Origin: Mesorhizobium sp. GbtcB19
Lineage (GTDB): Bacteria > Pseudomonadota > Alphaproteobacteria > Rhizobiales > Rhizobiaceae
Assembly (NCBI RefSeq): GCF_019091085.1
Contig: NZ_JAGXJY010000010.1
Location: 124,001-188,000, forward strand
Direction: 5' to 3'
DNA: 64,000 bases
Every line of letters begins with the position of its first letter. Positions within the stretch are counted from its first letter, which is position 1. The notes beneath the pieces are model-generated. The model worked only from the letters and a program-made list of their open reading frames with translations, searched no databases and was not told the origin of the DNA. Shown piece after piece: positions 1 through 10,988 of this stretch. Position numbers and translations under genes: made by a program.

Positions 1-90
1 CATTGCGAAAGCATGCTCGCTGATCGGCACGGCTGGAGGACGCCTTGCGCCAAATGCGTGTATGCTCGCAACATGACGCAGTGGAAGGCG

Positions 91-1350
91 ATGATTATGG
101 TGCGTAGAGCGATCCTTGCAGCAGCCTTGTTTGCATTCCTGCCGGCGTCCTTCGCCCGGGCGGAGATGCCGGAAGCAGCCAAGGCGATGTTCGAGGCCAG
201 GAGTGTAACTGATCGCAACACGGCGCTGTCGACGCTGGAGTCAGCAGCGGCCAAGGACCCGGCATCGGCCTACGCCGCCGGCGCCGGCGAATTCTTCACC
301 GCCCTGGAACTGCTCGCCGGCGGGCTGCATCGCCACGGTTTCGAAAGCCCGAAATCCTTCATGCTGCCGCTGATGCAGTTGCCGGTTCCGGACAATCCCA
401 ACCCGCAACCGCTGACTTACGAAGAATTCCGCGCCATGCTGGTCGCCTTTCGCGACCGGCTGGAAAAATCCGCCGCAACGCTGGGCTCGGTGCCGAACGA
501 TGCCGATATCGGCATGGTGGTCGACCTCACCCGCGTCGGCATCGACCTCAACGAGGATGGAAAGCTGGCGCCCGACGAAAGCATCGCCGCGATCATGGCC
601 TCGCTCGCCCACGGCAGCATCGACACCAGCAACACCGCGCCTTCGCTGACCTTCCGATTTGACCGCGCCGACGGTTTCTGGCTGCAAGGTTATGCCGAGT
701 TTCTGATGGCGCAGGCCGACTTCTGGCTGGCGCATGATTTCAGGGCCATGTTCGACGGCTCCTTCCACATGCTGTTCCCGCGCGCCAAACTGCCCCTGCA
801 GGATGCGCTGGTGCCGCCGGATGGCGGCATGAGCGGCAGCATCTTCGCCTCCGAATGGCGCTTCGCCGACTTCGTCTCGCTGGTGCATCTCGTCAACTGG
901 CCGGTGGTCGAGCCGGAGCGCCGGCAGGCCGCGCGCCGCCATCTGCTGGAAATGATCCGGTTGTCGCGCGAGGACTGGAAAGCGATCCTGGCGGAAACCG
1001 ACAATGACCGTGAATGGCTGCCGGGACCGCAGCAGAAAGGCGCCAATCCCCTCACCGGCCTGGAAGTCGGCCAGGAGCAGGTGACGGCCTGGCTCGCCAC
1101 GCTGACCATGGCCGAGGACCTTCTCGAAGGCCGCGTGCTGCTGCCGCATTTCCGCATCGCCGGCAAGGGCATCAACATGAAGCGCTTCTTCGACGAGCCG
1201 AAACCCTTCGACCTCGTGCTGTCGATCACCGGCCCCGGCATCGCGCCCTATCTCGAAAGCGGCAGGATCCTCGCCAGCGACGATTTCAACCAGATCCAGC
1301 GCGAGTTCGGCGGCGCCGGGTTCCTCACCTTTGCGCTCTGGTTCAATTGA
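91..1350 (+). CDS. exported EF-hand hypothetical protein
   Basis: A 419-residue protein of unknown function. The frame is open from base 13, but a hydrophobic signal peptide (about residues 1-24, ending SFARAE) follows the ATG at 91, so I start there; ATGs at 73 and 97 are alternatives. Residues 152-163 read DLNEDGKLAPDE, which fits the 12-residue calcium-binding EF-hand loop (Asp/Asn/Asp at 1, 3 and 5, Gly at 6, Glu at 12). Only one such loop is evident. The rest matches no family I recognise. Periplasmic location follows from the signal peptide; calcium binding is inference. It is monocistronic and followed by a palindromic repeat. Confidence 0.75.
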   Translation: MIMVRRAILAAALFAFLPASFARAEMPEAAKAMFEARSVTDRNTALSTLESAAAKDPASAYAAGAGEFFTALELLAGGLHRHGFESPKSFMLPLMQLPVPDNPNPQPLTYEEFRAMLVAFRDRLEKSAATLGSVPNDADIGMVVDLTRVGIDLNEDGKLAPDESIAAIMASLAHGSIDTSNTAPSLTFRFDRADGFWLQGYAEFLMAQADFWLAHDFRAMFDGSFHMLFPRAKLPLQDALVPPDGGMSGSIFASEWRFADFVSLVHLVNWPVVEPERRQAARRHLLEMIRLSREDWKAILAETDNDREWLPGPQQKGANPLTGLEVGQEQVTAWLATLTMAEDLLEGRVLLPHFRIAGKGINMKRFFDEPKPFDLVLSITGPGIAPYLESGRILASDDFNQIQREFGGAGFLTFALWFN

Positions 1351-1366
1351 GGCCTGAAAGAGCTTG

Positions 1367-1541
1367 GGTTCCTCGCCCCCATGAAATGGGGGAGAGGTGG
1401 CTCGGCGAAGCCGAGACGGAGAGGGGAGCGCCGGTCCGGGCGGCGAAAGCGCTTCGAAGAGAAGGGCTTCCGCCTTACGAAGCCCCCTCTCCGTCCGCTT
1501 CGCGGACACCTCTCCCCCGCTTCTGGCGGGGGCGAGGAACC
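1367..1541. repeat. palindromic intergenic repeat, family A
   Basis: The left arm (1367-1430) and right arm (about 1484-1541) are inverted copies: GGTTCCTCGCCCCC and GGAGAGG on the left answer CCTCTCC and GGGGGCGAGGAACC on the right. The transcript would fold into a long hairpin. It lies between two convergent genes, so it may end transcription from both sides. It resembles the short palindromic elements (RIME-like) common in rhizobia. No coding potential is evident inside it. Confidence 0.7.
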
Positions 1542-1576
1542 GAACCTTCGAGGTTGGCGCCAACCCATAACTATCG

Positions 1577-2800
1577 TCAGAAAATAGCGCCCTGGTAAAG
1601 CACCGCCTCGGCCTCCTCCGGTGCGAAGCGCCGCGCCAGCGTGCGAAAAGCGCTGTGGACGCCGTCGCGGTCGAGGTTGCAGCTTCTGAGGTGCCGGACG
1701 GCCAGCGTCGGATCGAATTCGGTGCGGCCGTGCAGGACGCGCTGATTGTCGAACACCAGCACCTCGCCCGGTTGCAATTGGTGCTGGAACTGGTTCGCCG
1801 GGTCGCAGATCAGCCGCGTCAGCTCGGCAAGCGCCTCGATCAGACCGTCGATCTCCTCGACGGCGCCTGCCTGCGGCGCCAGGCAGCGGTCGTTGAAACG
1901 CATGCCGGTGACGGCCCCGCTCGCATCGAGGCTGATGACATGCGCCTCGGCGCTGAAGAACACCTCGCCGGCATGCTCGCGGTGGAACGTCACGCCATGC
2001 CGCGAGAGCCGGTCGAACAAATGAGGCGTGTTCCTGCGCATCAGCGCGGCGACCTGGAAGCCGTCGACCATCAGCGACGTGCCGCCGCTGCCGGCGCCGG
2101 TCCTGATGGCATGGAAGAAGATGAAGCCCGGCGGCGAGTAGCGGAACGGCTCGTCGGTGTGCGGGATCTGCGCGCGCGCCGTCTCCCCTGCCACCCTGGC
2201 GTCCGGGCGCGAGATCAGGTCAAAGACCTTGCCGTAGCTGGTCTCGCGCACCAGGCCGTAGCGGCCTGCGACACGCAGCGTCGCCTCCGGCTCGGCCGGG
2301 ACGCCGGTCAGCATCGCGATGCCGTGGTCGCGCAAGGCGCGCAGTGACTGGAACAGCGCCTCGTCGTCCTCGACCACCGCGTCGAAGGCGAAGCAGCCGA
2401 GCCGAGCCGACAGGTCGCTGTTCCACAGCGCCGGCTGAAAGCGTGGCGCGCCACGGTCGCCGGCCTGCCCGGCATGGGCAGCCAGAAACCCTGCGGCAAA
2501 GCGCGAGACATGGCCGTCCTGCCAGACCACGTCCATGGTCTCGCGCGACGAGATTTCGATCGAGGCCGCGCGGACATCGGCGGGAACGTCGGCGGGCGCC
2601 AGCCAGCGTTTTCCGGAAGCGGTGTCGCCGCATGTCTCGCATTCGCAGACGAGCCGCAGCCAGCGCATCGACAGCCGGCCGGCAGTGCCGTCGTCGAATT
2701 CCACCGCGATGCGCGCCCCTTCGTTGCGCATCGACCGCAACGAGCGCGGCGACGCAAGAGCCCGATCGACCGGGACGGACTGCGTTTGCATTTCGAGCAT
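1577..2800 (-). CDS. TauD/TfdA-type Fe(II)/2-oxoglutarate dioxygenase, gamma-butyrobetaine hydroxylase-like
   Basis: A 407-residue non-haem iron oxygenase. The N-terminal part (about residues 15-90) resembles the GBBH-like/DUF971 zinc-binding domain, with the motif CECETCGD. The C-terminal part is the TauD double-stranded beta-helix: HTD (in IPHTDEPF) supplies the first two iron ligands, the distal His is in RVLHGRTEF, and the 2-oxoglutarate-binding Arg is probably in VRHLRSCN. ATG 2800 is preceded by AGGAAAG; a TTG at 2836 would add 12 residues. It is divergent from a LysR regulator, a likely controller. The substrate is not evident; a trimethylated amine such as gamma-butyrobetaine would suit the architecture. 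Confidence 0.82.
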   Translation of the reverse strand: MLEMQTQSVPVDRALASPRSLRSMRNEGARIAVEFDDGTAGRLSMRWLRLVCECETCGDTASGKRWLAPADVPADVRAASIEISSRETMDVVWQDGHVSRFAAGFLAAHAGQAGDRGAPRFQPALWNSDLSARLGCFAFDAVVEDDEALFQSLRALRDHGIAMLTGVPAEPEATLRVAGRYGLVRETSYGKVFDLISRPDARVAGETARAQIPHTDEPFRYSPPGFIFFHAIRTGAGSGGTSLMVDGFQVAALMRRNTPHLFDRLSRHGVTFHREHAGEVFFSAEAHVISLDASGAVTGMRFNDRCLAPQAGAVEEIDGLIEALAELTRLICDPANQFQHQLQPGEVLVFDNQRVLHGRTEFDPTLAVRHLRSCNLDRDGVHSAFRTLARRFAPEEAEAVLYQGAIF

Positions 2801-2878
2801 GGCGATGGCTTTCCTGGATTGAGCTATCTTCAACAACGCTAGGTCGGTGACGGCCCTTGCTGCAAACGAGTTTGCTTT

Positions 2879-2901
2879 CTCAAGTTTTGAGGTAAGCTCA
2901 A
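2879..2901. promoter_or_regulatory. candidate LysR operator
   Basis: The intergenic region between the divergent dioxygenase and LysR genes holds two overlapping dyads, CTCAA-N3-TTGAG (2879-2891) and TTGAG-N5-CTCAA (2887-2901). The second fits the T-N11-A layout of LysR-type sites. The position next to the LysR start suggests autoregulation and control of the neighbour; binding itself is inferred. Confidence 0.4.
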
Positions 2902-2904
2902 CCC

Positions 2905-3840
2905 ATGACGCTTCTTCGCGACCTTCCGCTCTCGGCTCTGCGTGCCCTAGCCGCCGCCGCGCGCACCGGCGGCCTGACGCGCGCCGCCGAGGAGCTCGGC
3001 GTCACGCCGGGCGCCGTCGGCCATCAGTTGCGGCAGTTGGAGGATCGGCTCGGCGTCAAGCTTGTCCGGCGCGAGGGCAACGGCATCGTGCTTACGCGCA
3101 TCGCCGAGGCGGCTCTTCCTGACATCGACCGTGGCTTCGACGCGCTGGCCTCCGGGCTGCGGCGGCTGCGTTTCGAGCGCCGCGCCGATACGTTCACCAT
3201 CGCTGCCGATCCTTCCTTCTCCTCGCTCTGGCTGGCGCCTCGCCTTGGCAATGTCCGCGCAGCCCTCGGCAAACTGGATGTGCGCATCGTCGTGTCGATC
3301 GCGCTGGATTCGATGCTGGAGGAAGGCATCGACCTCGCCATCAGCTACCGCTACAGCTCGGCAAGGGATCTGGCATCGGCCGATCTCTTCACCGAAAGGG
3401 TGATCCCGGCCTGCGCTCCGACGCTGATCCGGAACCGCTCCGACCGGGATGGCGTCGAAATGCTCGACCGCCTTCCCCTCCTCCATATCGACCAGACGAT
3501 GGGCGATGACGTATACCCCACATGGGCAAACTGGTTCACCGCCGCCGGCCGCAAGCGCAAGAACATCGACCACGGACCGCGGTTCCCCTTGACGGTGCTG
3601 GCCGCGCAGGCCGCCGTCTCCGGCATGGGCGCGCTGCTCGCCAGCGAACTCGTGCTGAGGCAGCATCTCGACTCCGGTCAGCTCGTCGAGATCGCCCGCG
3701 ATGTTCCCGCGCTGACCATCAAGCGCCGCCTGGTCTGGCCGGTTGATGGACCGAAGGCCCGTCGGGCTTCCGCCGTCGCCATGGCGCTTGCCGCGGTCGC
3801 CAGGGCGGAGGCGGACGGCCTCCGATCCGCCGTGTCGTGA
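2905..3840 (+). CDS. LysR family transcriptional regulator, GcvA-like
   Basis: A 311-residue regulator. Residues 6-65 form the winged helix-turn-helix (LSALRALAAAARTGGLTRAA, then VTPGAVGHQLRQLE), closest in style to the GcvA/AmpR group. The remainder is a periplasmic-binding-like effector domain (about 90-300). The start ATG follows a GAGG-type ribosome binding site. It is divergently transcribed from the dioxygenase, the classical arrangement for a LysR protein and its target. The effector is unknown. Confidence 0.88.
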   Translation: MTLLRDLPLSALRALAAAARTGGLTRAAEELGVTPGAVGHQLRQLEDRLGVKLVRREGNGIVLTRIAEAALPDIDRGFDALASGLRRLRFERRADTFTIAADPSFSSLWLAPRLGNVRAALGKLDVRIVVSIALDSMLEEGIDLAISYRYSSARDLASADLFTERVIPACAPTLIRNRSDRDGVEMLDRLPLLHIDQTMGDDVYPTWANWFTAAGRKRKNIDHGPRFPLTVLAAQAAVSGMGALLASELVLRQHLDSGQLVEIARDVPALTIKRRLVWPVDGPKARRASAVAMALAAVARAEADGLRSAVS

Positions 3841-3939
3841 CGCCACTCCTGACAGCCTTCTGTCAGCAGCATCCGCCAGCGGACGGGACCGTTTCACTCG
3901 GCTCTTTCCATTTTGGCCGAGTCCACCCATATTCGGGTC

Positions 3940-7053
<3,114 letters not shown>

Positions 7054-7061
7054 CGCCTTCT

Positions 7062-7233
7062 TCCTTCTCCCCTTGTGGGAGAAGGTGGATCGGCGTGCAG
7101 CGCCGAGACGGATGAGGGGTGTTCCAGCGGAGTGAGAGGCTAGCAAACTTGCCGTCTCCTCGGGCGACGCCAAGCTGGAGCACCCCTCATCCGTCGCCTT
7201 CGGCGACACCTTCTCCCACAAGGGGAGAAGGGA
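7062..7233. repeat. palindromic intergenic repeat, family B
   Basis: Begins CCTTCTCCCCTTGTGGGAGA and ends with the inverted copy, CTCCCACAAGGGGAGAAGG. Inner arms ACGGATGAGGGGTG and CACCCCTCATCCGT also pair. It starts 8 bases after the uvrB stop, so it can act as the uvrB transcript's terminal hairpin. The element at 47011-47159 is nearly the same sequence with a shorter centre, which shows that this is a dispersed family. Confidence 0.85.
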
Positions 7234-7515
7234 AGCACTCCACCGCCCTCTTGCCACTCGCCCCTCCCCCGGTGTACCCAATTCCCCGCCTCGAACATCT
7301 GGAAAGGAGGGCTGCGTGTTTATCGATCACCATCGTCAGCGTGGCCCGATTTGCGCCCTGCGAGCTTGCTTGCAGGGCTGACCGGGACGGTCCGGGCTTT
7401 TCCCGTTTCGATTTTTGGTCTGCCCTTCGTGGTGCCGCTAAGCTGATCCGTTGATCAGCCTGCGCACCGTCAAGTGCACCAGCCGGACTTTCCGGCAGAG
7501 ACCAGAGAAATCGAC
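7234..7515 (+). promoter_or_regulatory. structured leader upstream of the ABC-F gene
   Basis: The stretch between the repeat and the ABC-F start has no convincing gene. It holds three potential hairpins: GCCCTGC-N10-GCAGGGC (about 7355-7379), a following GACC-N5-GGTC arm ending in a short T run, and GCTGATC-CGTT-GATCAGC just before the gene. Some ABC-F genes are controlled by leader attenuation, so a regulatory leader is possible, but no leader peptide is clear. Confidence 0.25.
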
Positions 7516-9042
7516 ATGGCCCTGATCAGCCTCAAATCCCTCGGCGTCACCATGAGTGCGCCGCTCTTCTCCAACCTCGACCTCACCATCGGCGCCGGCG
7601 ACCGGCTGGGCATCGTCGCGGCCAACGGCCGTGGCAAGTCCACCTTGCTCAAATGCCTGGCTGGTGAACTCGAACCCACCACCGGCGACATCACAAGGTC
7701 GCGCGGCCTGCGCGTCGGCCATGTCGAGCAATCCCTTCCCCTAACGCTGCTCGATCGCAGCTTCCACAATGTCGTCGCCGATGCCTTGCCGGCCGAGCAG
7801 CGCGACAGCGAGCTCTGGCGCGTCGACGTCGTGCTGGATTCGCTCGATGTCCCGGAAGAGATGCGCGGCCGGCCAATGCGCGGCTTGAGCGGCGGCTGGC
7901 AGCGGCTGGCGCTGATTGCCCGCGTCTGGGTCACCGATCCGGACGTGCTTCTGCTCGACGAGCCGACCAATCATCTCGACCTCGCCAAGATCGGCCAGTT
8001 GGAGACGTGGCTCAACGCGCTGCCGCGCGAGGTGCCGGTGATCGTCGCCAGTCACGACCGCGCTTTCCTCGACGCCGTCACCAACCGCACGCTGTTCCTG
8101 CGCCCGGAAGAATCGCCGGTGTTCGCGCTACCTTACTCGCGGGCCAGGCAGGCGCTCGACGAACTCGATGCTTCCACGGCGCGCAAGTTCGAACGCGACA
8201 TGAAGGTCGCCCAGCAACTGCGCAAGCAGGCCGCCAAGCTGAACAACATCGGCATCAACTCCGGCAGCGACCTTTTGACGGTGAAAACCAAGCAGCTCAA
8301 GGAGCGGGCGGAACGATTGGAGGATGCCGCCGTGCAGGCGCATCGCGAGCGTTCGGCCGGCGCGATCAGGCTCGCCAACCGCGGCACCCACGCCAAGGTG
8401 CTGATCACGCTGGAGGATGCGGCGGTCGAAACGCCCGACGGCGCGCTGCTGTTCAGGACCGGCAAGCGCCATATCTGCCAGGACGATCGCATCGTGCTGC
8501 TCGGCCGCAACGGCGTCGGCAAGACGCGCTTCATCGCGATGATCCGCAACGCCATCGCCGAACCCGGCTCGGTCGCGAACATCAAGGTGACGCCATCGAC
8601 CGTACTCGGCTACAGCGACCAGGCACTGTCGGGCATCGGCGGCGACGACACGCCGCTGGCGCTGGTCTCGCGGCGGTTCGAGGTCGGCGAGCAGCGCGCC
8701 CGCTCGCTGCTGGCCGGCGCCGGCGTCGTCATCGAGATGCAGGACAGGAAGATCGGCGCCTTGTCGGGCGGACAGAAGGCGCGGCTTATGATGCTGGTGC
8801 TGCGTCTCGCCAACCCCAACTTCTATCTGCTCGACGAACCGACCAACCATCTCGACATCGACGGTCAGGAGACGCTGGAAGCGGAACTGCTGGAGCACCA
8901 GGCGAGCTGCCTGCTCGCCTCGCATGACCGCTCCTTTATCCGCGCCGTCGGCAACCGCTTCTGGCTGATCGAGAAGCGGCGGCTGACCGAAGTCGAAGAC
9001 CCGGAAGCGTTCTTCCGCTCGGTCGCGGAAACGCCGAGCTGA
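7516..9042 (+). CDS. ABC-F family ATPase
   Basis: A 508-residue soluble protein with two ABC ATPase domains and no membrane segments, the layout of ribosome-associated ABC-F translation factors. First domain: Walker A ANGRGKST, signature LSGGW, Walker B LLLDEPTNHLD. Second domain: Walker A GRNGVGKT, signature LSGGQKARLM, Walker B LLDEPTNHLD. Between them is the charged helical linker (about 215-285, KFERDMKVAQQLRKQAAKL) that in this class reaches the peptidyl-tRNA site. The ATG at 7516 begins the first beta strand. It may relieve stalled ribosomes or give antibiotic protection; the subgroup cannot be assigned by eye. Confidence 0.88.
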   Translation: MALISLKSLGVTMSAPLFSNLDLTIGAGDRLGIVAANGRGKSTLLKCLAGELEPTTGDITRSRGLRVGHVEQSLPLTLLDRSFHNVVADALPAEQRDSELWRVDVVLDSLDVPEEMRGRPMRGLSGGWQRLALIARVWVTDPDVLLLDEPTNHLDLAKIGQLETWLNALPREVPVIVASHDRAFLDAVTNRTLFLRPEESPVFALPYSRARQALDELDASTARKFERDMKVAQQLRKQAAKLNNIGINSGSDLLTVKTKQLKERAERLEDAAVQAHRERSAGAIRLANRGTHAKVLITLEDAAVETPDGALLFRTGKRHICQDDRIVLLGRNGVGKTRFIAMIRNAIAEPGSVANIKVTPSTVLGYSDQALSGIGGDDTPLALVSRRFEVGEQRARSLLAGAGVVIEMQDRKIGALSGGQKARLMMLVLRLANPNFYLLDEPTNHLDIDGQETLEAELLEHQASCLLASHDRSFIRAVGNRFWLIEKRRLTEVEDPEAFFRSVAETPS

Positions 9043-9172
9043 GAGACGCTCCATCCGCCGGGCCGGCGTTTGGAAGTAATGCCAGCCCGGCGAACAAATG
9101 TTCCCCCGGCAATACTTTTCCACATGCTAAAAAGGGAGCATGCTGAGTTGCTTAACCATGGAGGGAGCGGCC

Positions 9173-9562
9173 ATGCGTGCAGTGGAAATCGTCAGCAATC
9201 TCTACAAAGCCTATGCGGACCGCGACATCGAGGGCGCGCTGTCGCAGTGTTCCGAGGATGTCGTGTTCCGCTGGATCGCCGATCCGCGGCAATCGCGTCA
9301 CGCCGGCACCGCGCATGGCAAGCAGGAATTCCTCGCCAGGCTCTTGGCTCTCGACGACGACTTCGAATATCGCAGCTTCGTCCCGGTCGACATCATCGAC
9401 GGCGGCGACAAGGTCGCGGCGCAGGTCGAGATCCACATGACGCGCCGCGCCACCGGCCAGGCGTTCGTCATGCGCACCGCCAATTTCTGGACGGTCCGCG
9501 ACGGCCGGATCGTCGAGATGGTGGAATATTACGACACCGCGCTGGCCGCGTCGGTGTTCTGA
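9173..9562 (+). CDS. SnoaL/ketosteroid isomerase-like protein
   Basis: A 129-residue protein of the NTF2-like alpha+beta barrel fold. It shows the usual opening helix pattern (VSNLYKAYADRDIEGALSQC), a central FRWIAD strand, a charged middle and a closing RDGRIVEMVEYYDTA strand. The ATG at 9173 sits 6 bases after GGAGGGA, a far better start than the upstream ATG at 9140. Enzymes of this fold include isomerases and hydrolases, but many have no known activity; no substrate can be proposed here. Confidence 0.8.
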   Translation: MRAVEIVSNLYKAYADRDIEGALSQCSEDVVFRWIADPRQSRHAGTAHGKQEFLARLLALDDDFEYRSFVPVDIIDGGDKVAAQVEIHMTRRATGQAFVMRTANFWTVRDGRIVEMVEYYDTALAASVF

Positions 9563-9627
9563 AAAAGTTTGCGGCGATCTGTCGGATCGCCGATTGCCGC
9601 CTCGTCCTTGGAATGCCGACACGATGA

Positions 9628-9798
9628 TGCCGGCGTCACCGCCTCGCCAATCGCTATGCCGCGGCCCGCGCCCGTCATCGCAGCGAACGCATCCTGCTTT
9701 CGCTGCCCGCCGAGCTGCGCAAGGACATCGGCTTTCCGGAGATCTTCGAAACCCGGGACAGCAGCCGCGCCGCCACCTTCTCGGCGAAGGTCATATAA
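9628..9798 (+). pseudogene. DUF1127-like remnant without a start codon
   Basis: In one frame this stretch reads a small Arg-rich protein ending LLSLPAELRKDIGFPEIFE, close to the conserved tail of the short DUF1127 proteins of alphaproteobacteria, then stops at 9796-9798. The frame is closed by TGA at 9625-9627 and offers no ATG, GTG or TTG before the conserved part. The ATGs at 9624 and 9627 are out of frame. A lost 5' end or a frameshift is the simplest explanation. No other gene is visible between 9563 and 9950. Confidence 0.4.
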
Positions 9799-9950
9799 AG
9801 TGGCACTTTCAGTGCGATTGTTTTCCAGCTCATCCGGCCACCCGGACTGTTCGGGCCTTTAGAAAATTTTCGAGAGGCATGTAGGATCGCCGCCGCTTCG
9901 TCCGTCCTTTGGCTCGCAGGCCAGATCAACCCGTGAAGAGGAACACGAGC

Positions 9951-10367
9951 ATGAACGACCAGACCCCGCCCCGCGCCAAGGTTCTTGGCGGATTGACCCC
10001 TTATCTGCAGGTCGACGGCGCCACCAAGGCCGCCGAATTCTACAAGAAGGCCTTTGGCGCCGAGCAAGTGTTCGCCTATCCGCCGGACGAGCAAGGCCGC
10101 ACCATGCATATCCATCTCTACGTCAACGACTCGACCTTGATGCTGTGCGACGCCTATCCCGAGCACGGCCATCCGCATAAGCCCGCGCAGGGCTACACGC
10201 TGCAGCTCCATCTCGGCAGCGACGACATCGACGCCTGGTGGCAGCGCGCCGTCGATGCCGGCTGCGAGATCGTGACGCCGCTGCAGGTGATGTTCTGGGG
10301 CGACCGCTGGGGCCAGGTGAAGGACCCGTTCGGCGTCGACTGGGCGATGAACGCGCCGGTCAACTGA
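9951..10367 (+). CDS. VOC family (glyoxalase/PhnB-like) protein
   Basis: A 138-residue protein of the vicinal oxygen chelate fold, PhnB-like: it opens LTPYLQVDGATKAAEFYKKA, has the central LMLCDAYPEHG segment, and closes with FWGDRWGQVKDPFGVDWAM, the usual second half of this family. PhnB-type proteins often lack a demonstrated activity. ATG 9951 follows GAAGAGGAA; an in-frame TTG at 9909 is unlikely. A strong hairpin terminator follows at 10420. Confidence 0.85.
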   Translation: MNDQTPPRAKVLGGLTPYLQVDGATKAAEFYKKAFGAEQVFAYPPDEQGRTMHIHLYVNDSTLMLCDAYPEHGHPHKPAQGYTLQLHLGSDDIDAWWQRAVDAGCEIVTPLQVMFWGDRWGQVKDPFGVDWAMNAPVN

Positions 10368-10419
10368 ATTTTGTAGCGAGCGACGTCGCCCGTCTGCGGC
10401 GCGGCTGACGCGCTCACCC

Positions 10420-10458
10420 GCGCCGGGTCGTATCCCCGCCGACCCGGCGCTCGTTTTT
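10420..10458 (+). terminator. rho-independent terminator after the VOC gene
   Basis: GCGCCGGGTCG (10420-10430) pairs with CGACCCGGCGC (10440-10450) around a 9-base loop. TCGTTTTT follows, a classical terminator between the VOC gene and the DUF1428 gene. Confidence 0.75.
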
Positions 10459-10476
10459 CAACCAAGGAGTTTCATC

Positions 10477-10830
10477 ATGTCCTATGTCGACGGTTTCGTG
10501 ATTGCCGTGCCGAAGGCCAACCTCGATGATTACAAGAAGCTGGCCAATCTCGCAGGTCCGATATGGATGGAGCACGGCGCGCTATCCTATGTCGAATGCA
10601 TCGGCGACGACGTGCCCTATGGCGAGCTGACCTCGTTCCCGCGCGCCGTTCAGGCAAAGGACGACGAGACCGTCATCTTCGCCTGGGTCGTCTATGAATC
10701 GAGGGAAATTCGCGACGCGGTCATGGCCAAGGTGATGGCCGATGAGCGTCTCAAGATGGACTGGTCCGCCATGCCGTTCGACGGCAAGCGCATGATCTTC
10801 GGCGGCTTCCAGCCATTTATCGAGCTTTGA
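10477..10830 (+). CDS. DUF1428 family protein
   Basis: A 117-residue protein with the DUF1428 (YbaA-like, ferredoxin-fold) pattern: MSYVDGFVIAVP at the start, WMEHGALSYVECIGDDVPYG in the middle and MPFDGKRMIFGGFQPF at the end. The start follows AAGGAGTTTCATC, an excellent ribosome binding site. The function of the family is unknown. It has its own transcription unit, since a terminator lies just upstream. Confidence 0.85.
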   Translation: MSYVDGFVIAVPKANLDDYKKLANLAGPIWMEHGALSYVECIGDDVPYGELTSFPRAVQAKDDETVIFAWVVYESREIRDAVMAKVMADERLKMDWSAMPFDGKRMIFGGFQPFIEL

Positions 10831-10841
10831 GGAGCTCGGCC

Positions 10842-10988
10842 CCAAGCTGGGTTGAGATTGAGGTCAGGCCGAGTCGAGAATGGCGGTTCCCGAGAACCGG
10901 AGCGGAGCGTACTTAAAGTACGTGAGCACCGGAAGCGCAGAGAACCGCCGTTCGCAGGCCGGCCTCACCTCAATATCAGCCCAGCTTG
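10842..10988. repeat. palindromic intergenic repeat, GTACTTAAAGTAC type
   Basis: The left arm CCAAGCTGGGTTGAG pairs with CAGCCCAGCTTG on the right, and GAATGGCGGTTC with GAACCGCCGTTC. The centre holds the exact palindrome GTACTTTAAGTAC-like GTACTTAAAGTACG. The right arm enters the last codons of the sulfotransferase gene on the minus strand. The element lies between convergent genes and could terminate both. I recall similar motifs from other Mesorhizobium genomes, but could not check. Confidence 0.65.

Noticed and set aside
3913..3939. TTG start for uvrB, nine codons upstream
   Set aside because: ATG 3940 begins a Lys-rich start typical of the extended UvrB forms and needs no rare start codon.
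7119..7454. Open frame of 111 codons between the repeat and the ABC-F gene
   Set aside because: It starts inside the palindromic repeat and shows no coding bias; treated as untranslated leader.
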